Positions 23,621-35,319 of a DNA stretch of 64,000 bases are shown here, one piece after another. The notes below the pieces were generated by a model. That model searched no databases, had not been told where the DNA came from, and saw only the letters and a program-made list of their open reading frames with translations. Made by a program: the position numbers and the translations under genes. The first letter of the stretch is position 1. Every line of letters starts with the position of its first letter. The DNA comes from Porpolomopsis calyptriformis (taxonomy: Eukaryota > Basidiomycota > Agaricomycetes > Agaricales > Hygrophoraceae), in NCBI GenBank assembly GCA_951640195.1, contig OX621169.1, forward strand, positions 186,001 to 250,000. The letters are read 5' to 3'.

Positions 23621-24184
23621 TGATACAACCCCTTAGTCCCCTGAGCTCTGGTGGACATGTTCCATATATCTACATGATCCCCCAGATGTCCACTACACTG
23701 CTACAATGTTCCCCAACTATGCGATTTGGCTTCCTGTCCAGCGATTTACCTCCAAAATCTGCAAATTTCTTCAAATTCTTCGATCCTTTGATTCATGATC
23801 GCAGCTCATATCAAAGGATGCATCTGATAGCCAGACATACATTGTGTAGATTTCCATTGTTTCCATCAACCCTTTCACTGGTGGCTTCATTCAGAAGTCT
23901 CATTCCTTTACTATATAGCATATAAAGGGATCTTTGTTTTCACACATATATTTACTTGTAGATATATTTGTATCATATAGAAGGAAGATAGATTCCATCA
24001 TCCCACGTCTAGTCCTTCATGTTTGAGCCTCTTCGACCACCTCTAGCACTCTAGAGAGTGCTCTGAATTTCCAATTTCTTCTATTTCTTCGATTTTTACA
24101 ATTTCTTTGATAGCTCCTTTCTATTGTGCCTCCTATCTTCTCTTGGGGCAGATTCCAGAGCTCAGACAGCTCCACATTGCATCA
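23621..24184 (+). repeat. Solo LTR, S family (copy 2, 564 bp)
   Basis: TGATACAACC to CATTGCATCA. Inserted in the D gag between the capsid and zinc knuckle; flanks ccat / ctat hint at a decayed duplication. Confidence 0.88.
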
Positions 24185-24795
24185 CTATGCAGGTAGACCC
24201 AATAATAATTGGGTTTTGAACATATACGAGTCAGGCTCATGTATCATACATCCTGCATACAGTACCTCTCAAGGTCATAGAGAAATCCTGAGACACCACC
24301 TTCTGTGGTATACTTTCTCAAATAGAATTTCATAGTAGCATCCTGTATGGATGCTTCATGAATAAACTGGTCGTATAGTCCAGTTATGACCTCTTTAAAT
24401 GTCCATCAGCGTTTCTGCCTAGATACGCTGTTGACATTGTCATTAAACTATTATCTTGCTTTATCTACAAGATACATAGCTGTTAAAGCGATACACTCTG
24501 GCTCCACATTAGGTCCAGTGTAGTTGGACAATTTCAACCATCTCAGAAATGATTGAAGCTACCCATCAAATTTCTCAATGTCCTCTTCACCACTATACTC
24601 TTTTGGAGTAGGCAGTTTAGGTAATGAGGTTCAGAAACTGGATAGGTTTCCCTTTAGTGGTTTGCCCATTGTCTGACTGGTAATACCGCCTTCTATCTGA
24701 GGGCAGCCTGTGGTCTCATTTAGACTGCTCATTTTGTCCTTCTGCCTATAAGTCTATGGTTTCTCCAGAAGCGTCAAAGGTGATGCCTTGGTCAT

Positions 24796-25006
24796 TGTAA
24801 CAGATATGGCTGTTACAGAGCCTACAGAGGTAGGTGATCAGTGTTGATAGGTGTTTGGCACCTCAGAGTGGTATAGAGGCTGTATTTACCACTATTTACA
24901 GTATGTTTTAACCCTTTGCCACTGCTTGTACCAGAGATACCGCACCAAATAGATATTGGTTGTATTCAGTCTGGTCTTGAGCAAGGCAAGAACCAAAACC
25001 CTTACA
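24796..25006 (-). repeat. Solo LTR, C family (copy 2, 211 bp)
   Basis: Reverse of 4529-4739, same length, with perfect target duplication GTCAT (24791-24795 and 25007-25011). Confidence 0.93.
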
Positions 25007-26085
25007 GTCATCCAGGCCAGATCTTCTGGTTGCATGGATGTCACCATTTCTTAACCTTTGGATGGCCACTCTGTCCTTGAGTGTAAATGTGCCCAGTCTC
25101 AAGGCTGCTTCATTTTCTTGTTTGAATGACCTATTCCAGTTGTTCCTCTTCTTACTTCCATGTCGATGTTTATCAACTTGATTAGCCACGGCTTGCTGTC
25201 TCTGATAGACAGAACTCGTCTCATCTTCTTGTCAAGGATGGTGAAGCTTAGCTTCTGCTTGTTGAAGAAGTTCATCTTCTCCACCCCTATCTGGACGAAT
25301 GGTTGTATCTGTCTTATTTCAATGGGTGTTGTCACTATTCTTACATACTATAACCTTATTAAGGTCATTGGCTAGCTTTATGAATTCCTCACAACTAATT
25401 CCATCTGTTCTCATCTGAATGAGTACATTGACCTGATCAACTACATTGGAGAGTGTCTCGCTTGATGCCTTGTGATTCTGTGGGTGCTTTTCTTGTTATC
25501 TCTTATTACATGTAATAGTCAATATTTGACTGGGTGTGGGCAATGGGTCTTGTCACTCATCTTGGTCATCTATTTCATTATGCTGTAATAGATTTAACAT
25601 TTGATAAATGTATACTCGTTCAGTCAGGTTTCGTGATGAGGAAGGGTTTCCTGTCCTCGTTTGACCCTCAGTGAGGGTCTGCATTAAAGTATCAAGTGTA
25701 GGGTCGACCATCATGCTTACACACCAACTTGTTATCAGCAACAAATCCTCTCTTTCTATAAGTTGGGAGTTGCCATCATCTAAGTTGGCACGATATCTTC
25801 ATTCACTCTGGGGTGAATTTATAGCCATTGCTGGCTATCTTTGGGTGTCGCTGAGGTCATAACATGGTATGCCTGAATCAGCGATGGTGCTTGTCTGCAC
25901 CATTCCTGGGTCGTCATTGTTAGGTGGTTTGCCTTGCGAGTTGCATGCCATTAAGGCCTGCATGATTTGAGTCTTCATGTGGGTCTTTGTTATTGACGGA
26001 GGCTGTATCGTCAACAGGGAAGCTTTTTCAATCAAAAGTTGATTTACACAGATAATCCACAATTTCTTGTGGATGTGCAAAAAAG

Positions 26086-26280
26086 TGTAAGGGTTGGGGA
26101 TAAGTTATCACACTTTGCTCAATACCAGGATATGCACAGAACCAATGTATTGGGGCAATCTGGTATAAGTGGGAGTAGGATGTAAACTTATTGTTTACCT
26201 AAGTGTAACTAGTACTTAAGGTATCCGGTATAACTAAGTACAAACACAGCACAGTGGCTGTATGTAACAGATCTATTACA
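26086..26280 (-). repeat. D-family 5' LTR (195 bp)
   Basis: TGTAAGGG to CTATTACA on the plus strand. Gag begins directly to its left on the minus strand. Confidence 0.85.
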
Positions 26281-27380
26281 CAGACCTCCTCAATAATTTT
26301 TGCTTGAAATTGGTGAAGACAATTGGTTTCCCCAGACATCTTCATTTCTATCCAGCTCACCTTCACACTCCCATGTATCTGAATCATTTGATGAATCCAA
26401 CAATGGCAGCAGCTCCTTGGGTACTGGTAGCCCAGTTCAATCTATGTAGAAATCCAAACAAGGCATTCTGGGGCCCACAGAACTCACCTTCTACACCAAA
26501 GATATCCAAGAAGCAATATCCAATGCTAAGGTGCAGTTTCAATTAAACTTGTGTGTTGAAGGGCCTGTATTTGCAGCAAAGAAAAACATTGACAGCATCA
26601 AACAGCTCATGTGCAAAGCATTCAATCTGGCTTGTTTGAACTGCAAAATCAGTGAGTTGATAACCTGCAGATTCCCTTAACTAACCACACTATGTACAGA
26701 GGTTGAGATTGATAATCACATACTGACTATAGTAAGTGGGCTGTCCATCAGGGTGAGGTTATTGTCTTAACTTACAATACTTTGAGATCACTCAGGAAGC
26801 ATATGTTGTACAAAATAAGATCAAGGCATTAGCAAAGCTTGCCCTGGAAACCCACTATAAGATTTTCCCAAGCAATATCTCAAAGAACAGCCCAGAGGGG
26901 ATTGCCTTTATTTGTTTGAAGGTGGGTGCCCTAATTGGTATGGAAGATCTGTATTCCTTCCTTCATATGGATGTACATGTGATTACTATTCAATATCCTA
27001 CAATAACATATCACCACCCTAGCTGGACTATCCATTTTTCAATCACCCTGCTCTTTACACTCTTGTTAATAAGTTTCTATGGGGTGACAGTGAATCTATT
27101 GGCATAAAAAACCCAAATATCTTCAATGGCATGATAGCTCTTACAACTATTGCTCTAGCCTGCACTGTTGTAAGTTATATCTCTATCCTATTATCCTGTA
27201 TATTGATGCAATGTTAACAGCTCAAGTGAATCCTCGATGAATATGTGACTGGTGCCTTCAAGCTAATAGTCTTAAGTGGGAGGCTGTATGAAACTATCTA
27301 TTTAACTATTCTGCATAACCTTCAGGTTCTTGATAAAGACCTGAAATATAGTTATAATTTTCACCAGTATTGAAAAGAGT
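26281..27380 (+). pseudogene. DUF6532-like host gene remnant
   Basis: Exon-like blocks follow the pattern of DUF6532 proteins: ELTFYTKDIQEAISNAKVQF then SIKQLMCKAFNLACLN (26480-26640); IKALAKLALETHYKIFP (about 26820-26870); YPFFNHPALYTLVNKFLWGD (about 27025-27085) with IFNGMIALTTIALACT; then, after a GTAAGT..AACAG intron (about 27173-27221), LDEYVTGAFKLIVLSGRLYETIYLTILHNL. Stops (LK-stop-ILDE, QY-stop-KEW) show that it is dead, or has been since the 5' part was lost at the D LTR. The function of the family is unknown. Assignment rests on remembered motifs. Confidence 0.5.
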
Positions 27381-27401
27381 GGACAATTGAAGGATAGTGA
27401 G

Positions 27402-27679
27402 TGTCAGGATTACCATTTCCATCCACTTTCACTCTTTTCCCTTATTAGGACTTATCTGTCTTACTACATCTTAGACCTATCTGTCTTATAATAACTTGCC
27501 ATATCTTAGACTTATCTGTCTCATGATGGCTTACTATGTCTTAGACTTATAATAGCTTACTATGTCTTATACATAACTTAGAACTGATCACCCTAGACAT
27601 TCTGACTCAGTCACATACATGTGACTACCCCTAATTATCCATTACTATATAAGACTAGTAGCTACCCCTGTATCCATAG
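27402..27679 (+). repeat. J-type solo LTR, left part (split by element F)
   Basis: Starts TGTCAGGATT after gtgag and continues at 35085-35218, ending GGTCCTAACA before gtcag. Element F sits inside. It has cttatctgtctta-type short repeats and tatataag near 27653. Confidence 0.75.
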
Positions 27680-28157
27680 TGTTAAGGCGCAGTGGTCTTT
27701 CGGTTGGCTTAGAGAGGTCAATGGATAGAACAGAGATCTCAGTCAAATGACTAAAGGGGGGTGTCTATGTTGAGGTTGAAACTGAGAATACAACTCTAAT
27801 TACACACTACTTATCCAACTACTGCAGGTGGCTGCGCAACTGCGGATGGCATCATCGTCGACCAATAGCAGAAGTCTCTCGCATGTGTGACATGACAGTC
27901 ACGGGTCACGGTGACAGGAAGAGACGATGGGGGAAAAGACGAAGTAAGGAGGGTGGTGGATGGATGAGATAAGATTAGATAAGCTGTGATAAGATAAGAT
28001 AAGTGAAAGAAGAAATCAAGGAAAGTAGACAGAAGTCCAATCGGTAGTGTCACGTGTCACGTCACGGTCACAGTGGTTGACGAATCGAGCGTGATGGTCA
28101 CAAGAGTCACAGACAGGGACGAATAGTCGAAGAATGAAAAATGAACGTATCGTAACA
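27680..28157 (-). repeat. 3' LTR of element F
   Basis: 478 bp; on the minus strand TGTTACGATACG to CCTTAACA. Just upstream (28158-28170) the minus strand reads AAGGGAGAGTGA, the polypurine tract. Confidence 0.95.
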
Positions 28158-28190
28158 TCACTCTCCCTTCAGAATCACGTCCGCGTGAGT

Positions 28191-31100
28191 TCAATGTAGG
28201 CGTTGGAGATGTCTTGAACAGTCTCGTAGAAGCCAGCGAGGTGCGTAACAGGGGATGGTAGGGAGGTAATGACCGTATCGTCGTTGGATGTCCAAAGCCG
28301 AAAGAGGGAGCGTGAGCTGGTATAAGCGAAGCATCTGACCTCGACTGTCCAATCGCACAACGAGAGTGACTGCATTGGTTGGACCTTCTTCATAGATCCA
28401 GACTCGATGTGCATGGACGGGGAGATGGGGGAAGAGAACAGAGATGTCAAAATCGGAATCCAGAGTGCGATCGACTTCGGTGGGTGTGAGTGGGACGATA
28501 ACATTGATGTTGTCGGATATCCTCGGTGGTTTGTAACCTTCGCCGTACGAGTCAGTGATTGGGTCATAGAGGCGATCGTCGATGCCAAAGAAGTCGTCCA
28601 TGCGAATGACGCGGATCTGAAGTCTTGGGGCTGGTCGTTTCGGGTTCAGGGCGTGGAACTCGTCAACCAATTCTTGGGCATGCGCGACATCGGATGCGGA
28701 CTGCCAAGTGTTCTCTTCGTTAGTGTAACCTTCCCAATGCACTAAGTACTGGAGCTGCTTTCGGTGGATTCGGGAATCCAAGATTTTCTCGACGACGTAT
28801 TCAGTTTCGCCGTCCAACTGGAGGGGAGGGGGAGGAGGAGGAGCCCTTTGGTTCGGGTAGGAAGAATGACGATAAGGAGATAGGTAGGACTCATTGAAGA
28901 CCGGGTGCAAACCCATCCATTTGTGGGGGAGCTCGAGTCGATAGGCAGAGTGACCAACCTTTTCGACGACTTTGAAAGGTCCGAAGTGTTTGTTGTCGAG
29001 CTTCTTCATTGCGCGATTGGTCTTGATGTTCGTAGCAGCGAGCCAAACTCTATCTCCAGGGGTATACTCACGAGCAGGTTGGGATCGCCTATCGTGACTG
29101 GCCTTCATCCTTTCGTTGGCTTGTCCAAGAGCGGACTCAGTCTCTTGACGAACACGTTTCATTCGTTCTGCGAACTGGGTGGCGGATTCGTTTCGGACTT
29201 CTCTTCGGGTATCGTTTCCGGACCAGGGATGTTGGCCGTAATTAACGTAGAAAGGGGTTTGAGTGGTAGCGGCATGGACAGAGTTGTTATATGAGAACTC
29301 AGCCAGTGCTAACCATTCCTTCCAATTATCCTGACGATGGTTGATAAAGACTCGTAAATACTGTTCAAGAGTCTGATTCATTCGTTCAGATTGACCATCA
29401 GTTTGAGGGTGGTAAGCAGTGGAAACGTTTTGTGTTGTGCCTAGGAGGCGGAAGAGATCAGTCATGTATTTGGATACGAATCGCGGATCGCGATCGTGAA
29501 TAATCCGTCGTGGGATTCCATGGTCCCGGATGACGCGGTCTCGGATGATCTTCGCAAAGCCTTCTGAATTGAGCTCGATGTGGGTGGGCTCGAACTTGAC
29601 GGCCTTCGAGAACGTGTCGATGATGGTCAGGACAGCATTGTAACCCTGACATTCGGGGATTGGTCCTACGAGATCAACAGTGATCGTGTCCCAAGGACAA
29701 ACTGGAGGATCGAATGGGTGGAGTGGGGTCTTTGCGGGCAGATGAGATGCCTTGGTGCGTTGACAGGTCTCACAGCCAGAGATGTACTGTTTCACATCTC
29801 GACGGATGGTGGGCCACCAGTAATCGCGACAAAGGATTTCGGTAGTCTTGAACAGACCGTAATGTCCTGACAGGGGGTTGTCATGATATCGAGAGATAAT
29901 TTCGCCACAGAGAGGTTTGTCAATGGAGACATAGATCCGATCGTTGAAGGTGAGAATACCATCGTCTCAGGTCTTCCAACCGTTTTCTTGTTTTCTTCGA
30001 AGGAGCATGATGGAATCTTCTTTGTTCCGATAGGAATTCTTAATGCGTAAGCGAAAGTGGTCGGGTTCAACGTCGAGTTGAACTGGTTGGAGGTCTATGA
30101 TAGGGTGAGAAGGAACAGAAAAAAGAGAGTCGGGTAAGAGAATCATATCGTCGTTGTCATCCACCCCCCTTTCAAATCCTGGTCGTCTCGACAGGATGTC
30201 AGCCTTCGAGTTGGCCTTACCAGCAACATGATGAAGGGTGAAGTGGAAGTCTTGTAACTCCGTGAGCCAGCGGGCCTGATGCCTGTTGAGCTTCTGCGGC
30301 TTCTTGAAGTACTGGAGATTGGCGTGATCAGTCCAAACCTCGAAGACTTGTTTAGCAGACAACAAATGCTTGCGAAACTCTTGGAGAGCGGTCATTATTG
30401 CGAGGAGTTCGTGATCGTAGATTTGATAATTTCGTTCCGCAGGACTGAATGACTTTGAGAGGAATCCGATGGGCTTCCAGATGTTTTCTTATTTTTGTGA
30501 GAGTATAGCGCCCAGGGCGTACTCAGAGGCATCAGTCTCGATATGGAGTAAGTCATAACCGTTTGCGATAGAAAGAACAGGAGCGGAAGTAATGATAGAT
30601 TTGAGGATGTCAAAGGCGTCCTGACATTGATCAGTCCATTCGAAAGGAGTGTTTCCAGTTAAGATATTAAGGGGGCGGGCAATGCCAGCGAAGTGGTGAA
30701 TGAAGCGATGGTAGAAATTACAAAACCCAAGGAAAGACTGAACGTCGCGTTTGCAGGTTGGGGTTGGCCAATCGGTGATACCTTGGACCTTGATCGGGTC
30801 CATCTTGACTTGGCCTTCTGAGACAACAACTCCAAGGTATTCCACTTGTTTTTGGTCGAATTCACATTTATCGGGCTTGAGGTAAAGTTTGTGCTCGCGA
30901 AGTAGAGACATGACTTCGTGGACGTGCCGATGATGTGTCTCGAGATCCTTGTCAAAGATCAGTATATCATCGATGTAGATCAATACATGACCTTGGTGGA
31001 TCTGGACATGGAAGATGTCGTTCATCATTGTCTGGAAGGTGGCAGGCGAGTTCGTAAGTCCAAAGAACATAACCAAGGGTTCGAACAAGCCACAGTTAGT

Positions 31101-32543
31101 CCTGAACGCAGCCTTGTGTTCATCGCCTTCCTTGATGCGAACGTTGTTGTAGCCCCAACGAATATCCAGTTTAGTGAAGTAACGAGCATTCTGGAGGGCG
31201 TCAATAAGTTCGGTAATCAAAGGGAGTGGATAGCGATTCTTGATGGTCAAGTCGTTCAGTTTGCGGTAATCCTGGATCGGGCGCAATCGACTGTCCTTCT
31301 TCTTGATGAAGAAGAAGGGGGAAGCGATGGGGGAGATGGAAGGGTGGATTCGTCCAGTTCGGAGATTCTCTTCAAGGAATTCATCAAGTTGTGAACGTTC
31401 GTCCACGCTGAGGGGATAGATTTTGCAATCAAGTTTTTCTTCTGTTCCGGGGAGTAACTCAATCGCGTGATCCCAAGGGCGAGGCGGTGGTAGTTCGTCG
31501 AAGTCCTTCTTGGTGAAGACGTACTGGAATTCATAAAGATAGTTGGGGACGATGTCCTTCCAATCGCGGTCCTTTTTCTGGGCTTCGGCAGCTTTGATTG
31601 CGAGTTCTTGCGACTTGGTCATCAACCGGATCTGGATGGCAGGAGTGAGATCGATCATGAGGAGATGATCATCATCCTCTAATGTGAGGTTGTTGATGTC
31701 GGAGGAGTCGACAGAGGGACGACAGTCCGATGGGCATCGATCGAAATTGAGGGTACCAGCCTTCCAGTCCGTGGAGGGGTTATGAGTCCTGAGCCAGTCG
31801 TGTCCGAGGAAAATTTGTCCTTTACCAAGGTTGGTCACGCCAAAGCTAATCCTTTCCACGTGGGTTCCGATCCGTAGCTCGAGAGTGACCATGTCCGTGA
31901 TGGGGCCTTCGGTATTAGGTTGTCCATCAGCATTGTGCACTCGGATAGGTCGAGCAAGGGGAGTTGTGTGGAGATCATGGTCTCGGATGTATTTGACATC
32001 AATACAGGAGCCTTCACATCTGCTGTCGACAAGAGCGGTGGCAGTATGCTCCGTATGATTATCCAAGGTGATAAGGTGAGCCTTAAGGACGAGTTGATTT
32101 CCTTTGGAACCGCGAACGAAGACGTGGGGTTGTTTGAGTTCGTTCAGGGCTCGGATGGCATTCTCCAGGGTGAGAGCGGTGATCTCATCGATGGTGGACT
32201 GCACCATCTCACGCGAACGTGCAGGATGTGACCAATGTTGAAGGATGGGGATCGCAAAATTAGTATTGCCCTTAATAGCATTAACGATGTCCAGAGGTGT
32301 TGAAAGAGAGTTGACATCGATTGAATCGACAGAAAGAGACAAGGGTTCGGGAACGGGGGTTTCGGGGCGTTTGATGCATGCATCTGACGGAACAAGTCTC
32401 GAAGGGGGAGAAGCAACGGGGGTATTGGATTTGGGTATACTGGGTATGGTACATGCCGTTGTTGTAGGTAAAAGAGAAATGTCCGATACAGTGTTCTGCC
32501 AAAGCAAGCAGCTACCAGTCGAGTGAAGGGAACGCATCTTCAT
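28191..32543 (-). pseudogene. pol of element F: protease, RT, RNase H, integrase, chromodomain
   Basis: Starts MKMRSLHSTGS; the ATG overlaps the gag stop as ATGA. Protease reads ALVDSRCEGS, where element I has DSGCEGS, so the glycine next to the catalytic Asp is Arg (GGA to AGA). RT is complete, including FFIKKKDSRLRPIQDYRKLN, FFGLTNSPATFQ and YIDD (IYIDDILIFD). RNase H carries ETDASEYALGAILSQ. TAA near 30489 and TGA near 29967 interrupt. Integrase: HHCC (CETCQRTK), Asp in TITVDLVGP, Asp in HDRDPRF, Glu in QSERMNQ. A chromodomain LQYLVHWEGYTNEENTW (near 28700-28750) and a tail of about 150 residues follow. Only two nonsense codons and the protease change keep it from being whole. Confidence 0.95.
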
Positions 32544-34425
32544 CGACCGTCGATAAAATCCGATTCGTCATCCAGAGCGGGGGTTTCGTTCGCCAAGCTG
32601 CGCTCCTCTTTGGAAAGGAGGTTCTTCAGCTCGTTCAGCTCCGACGTGGTCATGTCGTAGAAGAGGGCGCGGACGTTCACGGCAGCCTTCTCCTTGGGAC
32701 AATCCCGACGGAAATGTCCTATCTCTCCACAGTTGAAGCATCGATGGGCCTGGCACATCTTGTCAATGTCCATGGGCTTTCCTTGACCGCCGTGAATGAT
32801 CCCGGTGGGGACACAACGATCTTCAGCGGGTTGGGCTTGGGGACGAGAGAAGGTTCGAGGCACGAATCGCGAGGAAGAGACAGCCGGACAACAGGCTTGT
32901 TCTTGTTAGCGATAACGCTCAAGAAGCTGTCTGATGGCTACAACCTTCTCGATGTAGTCAGCCCATACCATGGGGAGGGGAGGGTTGAGGTACATTTGGC
33001 GAACGATGTCGCGATGAATGTTCTTTTCGAAAATCCGGATCTTTTCTTTATCCTGGCTGAGGCCAGCGAGTTTTGCCTTCATCTCGTACCTAACAAGGTA
33101 TTCCACAATGAGTGACGACCCTTGCGTCATGGTCTCAATCTCTTCTCGTGCGCGTTGCTCTGAGGCAGTGTCCGTGAAAGCTCTGTTGAGACCGAGCTTG
33201 AAGTCTGCCCAATCAGGGAAGGGGACGATGTTGCCTTGAGCGTCAGTCTGGTCGAGGAAGTCGTCGACAAACTGCTGGGCCCAGATGGAGGCAGTCCCTT
33301 CTTTCATGTAAGAAAGAGTGACAAGGGCGCGTTCGGTCTTGTCGGTGATGCCATGACCGGCAAGGAAGATGATGACTTGTCGATACCAGTCCTTGTAGGT
33401 CTTTGGATCGCCATTGAACGTGCTGGGTTCGGCAAGTTTAATCTTACTGGAGACAGCGGCAGCCATTGGAGGTGGAGCAAGGAGGGGACTGTTGGGCGGT
33501 GATGGAGAAGGAGATGTGTGTGGGGTTGGATTCAATTCGGGATCCGTGTCGAGGGGGAGAGCTAATGGCTCTCAAGGAGAAGGGCTTGGTTTTTTGGAAG
33601 AAAGAGAAGAAGAGGCAGAAGGAGGCGGGTCTGAAGGTTTGGGTTCCGGTTCAAATTCTACAGAAGAGATCTGTTGCTTTCCCTTGGAGCTGGATCGTGG
33701 GAAGGATGGGTCAACCAGTGGGGGAGGGGTTCGTCGAGGCCTGAGACCTAGAAAAGAGAACGAGACAGGAGTCCGCAGTACGAAGGTGGAGGGCCCGGAT
33801 TCAAGCAAAGAGATGGAGGGAAGAAGAGGGGGAAGAAGTTGCAACGAGAAGGGCGAGTGGATCTCGTGGTCCTTGGCGTCTTCAAATTCTTGTTCTTCTT
33901 CGGGTTCCGAGGCGCTGTAAGAGGGTCTCCGCGATGGGCGAGACGTGTTGGCTAATGGTCAAGTACGAGATGGATTTCTCGTACGTCTTGCGTATCATGA
34001 CGTCGGAAAACGTAGACGACAGGGACAACGGCTTGTTCTGTGAGGCGACAGGAGCGGTGAACGTGAAAACGAACTTGGAGATGGACGACCGGCTCTACTT
34101 CAAGGAGTGTAGACGGGTCGGACGGATCTTCAATTGGAGAAGACAGGGCGGTATCAAAAGATTCCTCAGATGAGGATGACGAAGGAGACAAGGGCGGAGA
34201 AGGGGCGAGGTCGGGTTCGTGGAATTTGTCAATCAACGGATTGAGCTGTTCTGTGAGAGAATCAAGCTCTGCTGGTGACAAGTCTAATGTGGTGGCGGCA
34301 ATCAGACATGCGTTGCTAATAAGCTTGGACGTCAATGCCTGATGTGGTTCAGGGTTGATGAGGGTGTAGGGCGGAGGCGGCGATGGAGAGTGCGAGGCCA
34401 GGGTGGTGGTCGAATCAGTTACCAT
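32540..34425 (-). pseudogene. gag of element F
   Basis: The core runs from about 33844 to 32540 in one frame. It has a Pro/Ser-rich N-terminus, KIKLAEPSTFNGDPKTYKDW (near 33450), a capsid-like helical region (ALVTLSYMKEGTASIWAQ) and a CCHC knuckle CFNCGEIGHFRRDCP (about 32695-32740). The end is DDESDFIDGR. TGA near 33574 and TAA near 32908 interrupt. A further Pro-rich stretch with its own ATG (34425-33952, MVTDSTTTLASHSPSPPPP) lies upstream in another frame and may be the true N-terminus joined by a lost frame, or a leader ORF. Confidence 0.85.
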
Positions 34426-34593
34426 GCAGGGATGTCAGAGTCACCCGTGGTTCTCTGAACGAAAAAGGTTGGCTTTGCAGAGGGGGCTTGGGTTGGGATT
34501 CCAAGGCAACAACGACGGTCTCAAGGGAGACGGGCGATGTCAGACGAATCTTGACCCGAGACTGTTGCGGAGAAAAGCAGAGGGAAAGAAGAG

Positions 34594-34604
34594 AGTTTCG
34601 ACCT
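34594..34604 (-). promoter_or_regulatory. Self-priming primer-binding site of element F
   Basis: On the minus strand AGGTCGAAACT begins two bases after the 5' LTR. The identical 11-mer occurs on the plus strand of that LTR at 34700-34710, so the minus-strand transcript carries its exact complement. Confidence 0.72.
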
Positions 34605-34606
34605 TC

Positions 34607-35084
34607 TGTTAAGGTGCAGTGGTCTTTTGGTTGGCTTAGAGAGGTCAACAGATAGAACAGAGATCTCAGTCAAATGACTAAAGGGGGGTGTCTATGTTGA
34701 GGTCGAAACTGAGAATACAACTCTAGTTACGTGCTACTTATCCAACTACTGTGGGTGGCTGCGCAACTGCGGATGGCATCATTGTTGACCAATAGCAGAA
34801 GTCTCTCGCATGTGTGACGTGACAGTCACGGGTCACGGTGACAGGAAGAGATGATGGGGGAAAAGACGAAGTAAGGAGGGTGGTGGATGGATGAGATAAG
34901 ATTAGATAAGCTGTGATAAGATAAGATAAGTGAAAGAAGAAATCAAGGAAAGTAGACAGAAGTCCAATCGGTAGTGTCACGTGTCACGTCACGGTCATGG
35001 TGGTCGACGAATCAAGCGTGACGGTCACAAGAGTCACAGACAGGGACGAATAGTCGAAGAATGAAAAATGAACGTATCGTAACA
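34607..35084 (-). repeat. 5' LTR of element F
   Basis: 478 bp, the promoter copy for the minus-strand element. It contains the self-primer source (34700-34710); the 3' LTR has lost the CpG inside it (ggttgaaact). Confidence 0.95.
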
Positions 35085-35218
35085 CATAGTTTTTAACTTA
35101 CTTGTCTGCATACCTGAACTTGGTATTGCAACAACTTCATACTCATCCACTTGTTATCCCTGTTAACAACTTTGTCCTCAGCCAGGCCTCGAGACCCAAA
35201 CAAGCTCAGGTCCTAACA
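35085..35218 (+). repeat. J-type solo LTR, right part
   Basis: catagtttttaacttacttg resembles the J LTR just after its TATA box (tttagttttgacttacttg), and the end GGTCCTAACA is shared. With 27402-27679 it forms one LTR of about 407 bp. Confidence 0.75.
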
Positions 35219-35319
35219 GTCAGCTAATTATTATTATCATATTGGTTTAGACACATAATATATCCCAGAGAGTATCAAGAAAGCCAAGGTCAATGATAGC
35301 TTTTCCTCAACCTTAATAC

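Larger units (their letters stand above)
22133..26083 (-). pseudogene. D-family gag and protease
   Basis: Reading from the right, a leader (MQALMACNSQGKPPNND) is followed by a capsid region with TPKEYSGEEDIEKFDG, LQSFLRWLKLSNYTGP and WTFKEVITGLYDQFIHEAS near 24350-24600, a familiar mushroom Gypsy gag. A CCHC knuckle CYACGKFGYYATDPKCP (about 23170-23220) comes next, then a 313-codon open stretch (23268-22327) with acidic linker and aspartic protease (MFDTGSTSDAISPEF, FDIVNINRFDAIIGIGF). A Lys-rich tail ends at TAA near 22133. Two solo LTRs are inserted (23621-24184 and 24796-25006), and the gag half has many TGA codons. No RT follows. Confidence 0.85.
20456..26280 (-). mobile_element. D-family Gypsy relic between two 195-bp LTRs
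   Basis: LTRs at 20456-20650 and 26086-26280 are both 195 bp (TGTAAGGG...TTACA). On the minus strand, gag-protease runs from the right LTR leftwards, then a 290-bp LTR-like piece, then ORF X, a purine tract (minus strand of tcctccccct) and the left LTR. RT, RNase H and integrase are missing. The flanks do not match (gtagt versus cagac): the left side is J protease, the right side a DUF6532-like gene. It is therefore a rearranged composite, not a clean insertion. Two solo LTRs are nested inside. Confidence 0.75.
27680..35084 (-). mobile_element. Complete chromovirus, family F (7405 bp)
   Basis: Two 478-bp LTRs (27680-28157 and 34607-35084) are flanked by an exact 5-bp duplication CATAG (27675-27679 and 35085-35089). 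The minus-strand order is 5' LTR, self-primer site, gag, pol, purine tract, 3' LTR. It is the least decayed Gypsy in the window: four stops, intact YIDD in RT and an intact integrase D-D-E. LTRs differ at roughly twenty positions, all transitions in my comparison. It inserted into a J-type solo LTR. Confidence 0.97.

Noticed and set aside
20456..26280. D region as a simple complete retrotransposon
   Set aside because: The flanks do not form a target duplication and pol is missing.
28407..29294. Plus-strand ORFs opposite F integrase
   Set aside because: The minus-strand integrase with complete catalytic motifs explains the sequence; the plus frames are short and featureless.
33414..33920. 168-codon plus ORF in the F gag region, Gly/Glu-rich
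   Set aside because: It is antisense to the Pro/Ser-rich gag N-terminus, whose composition creates it.
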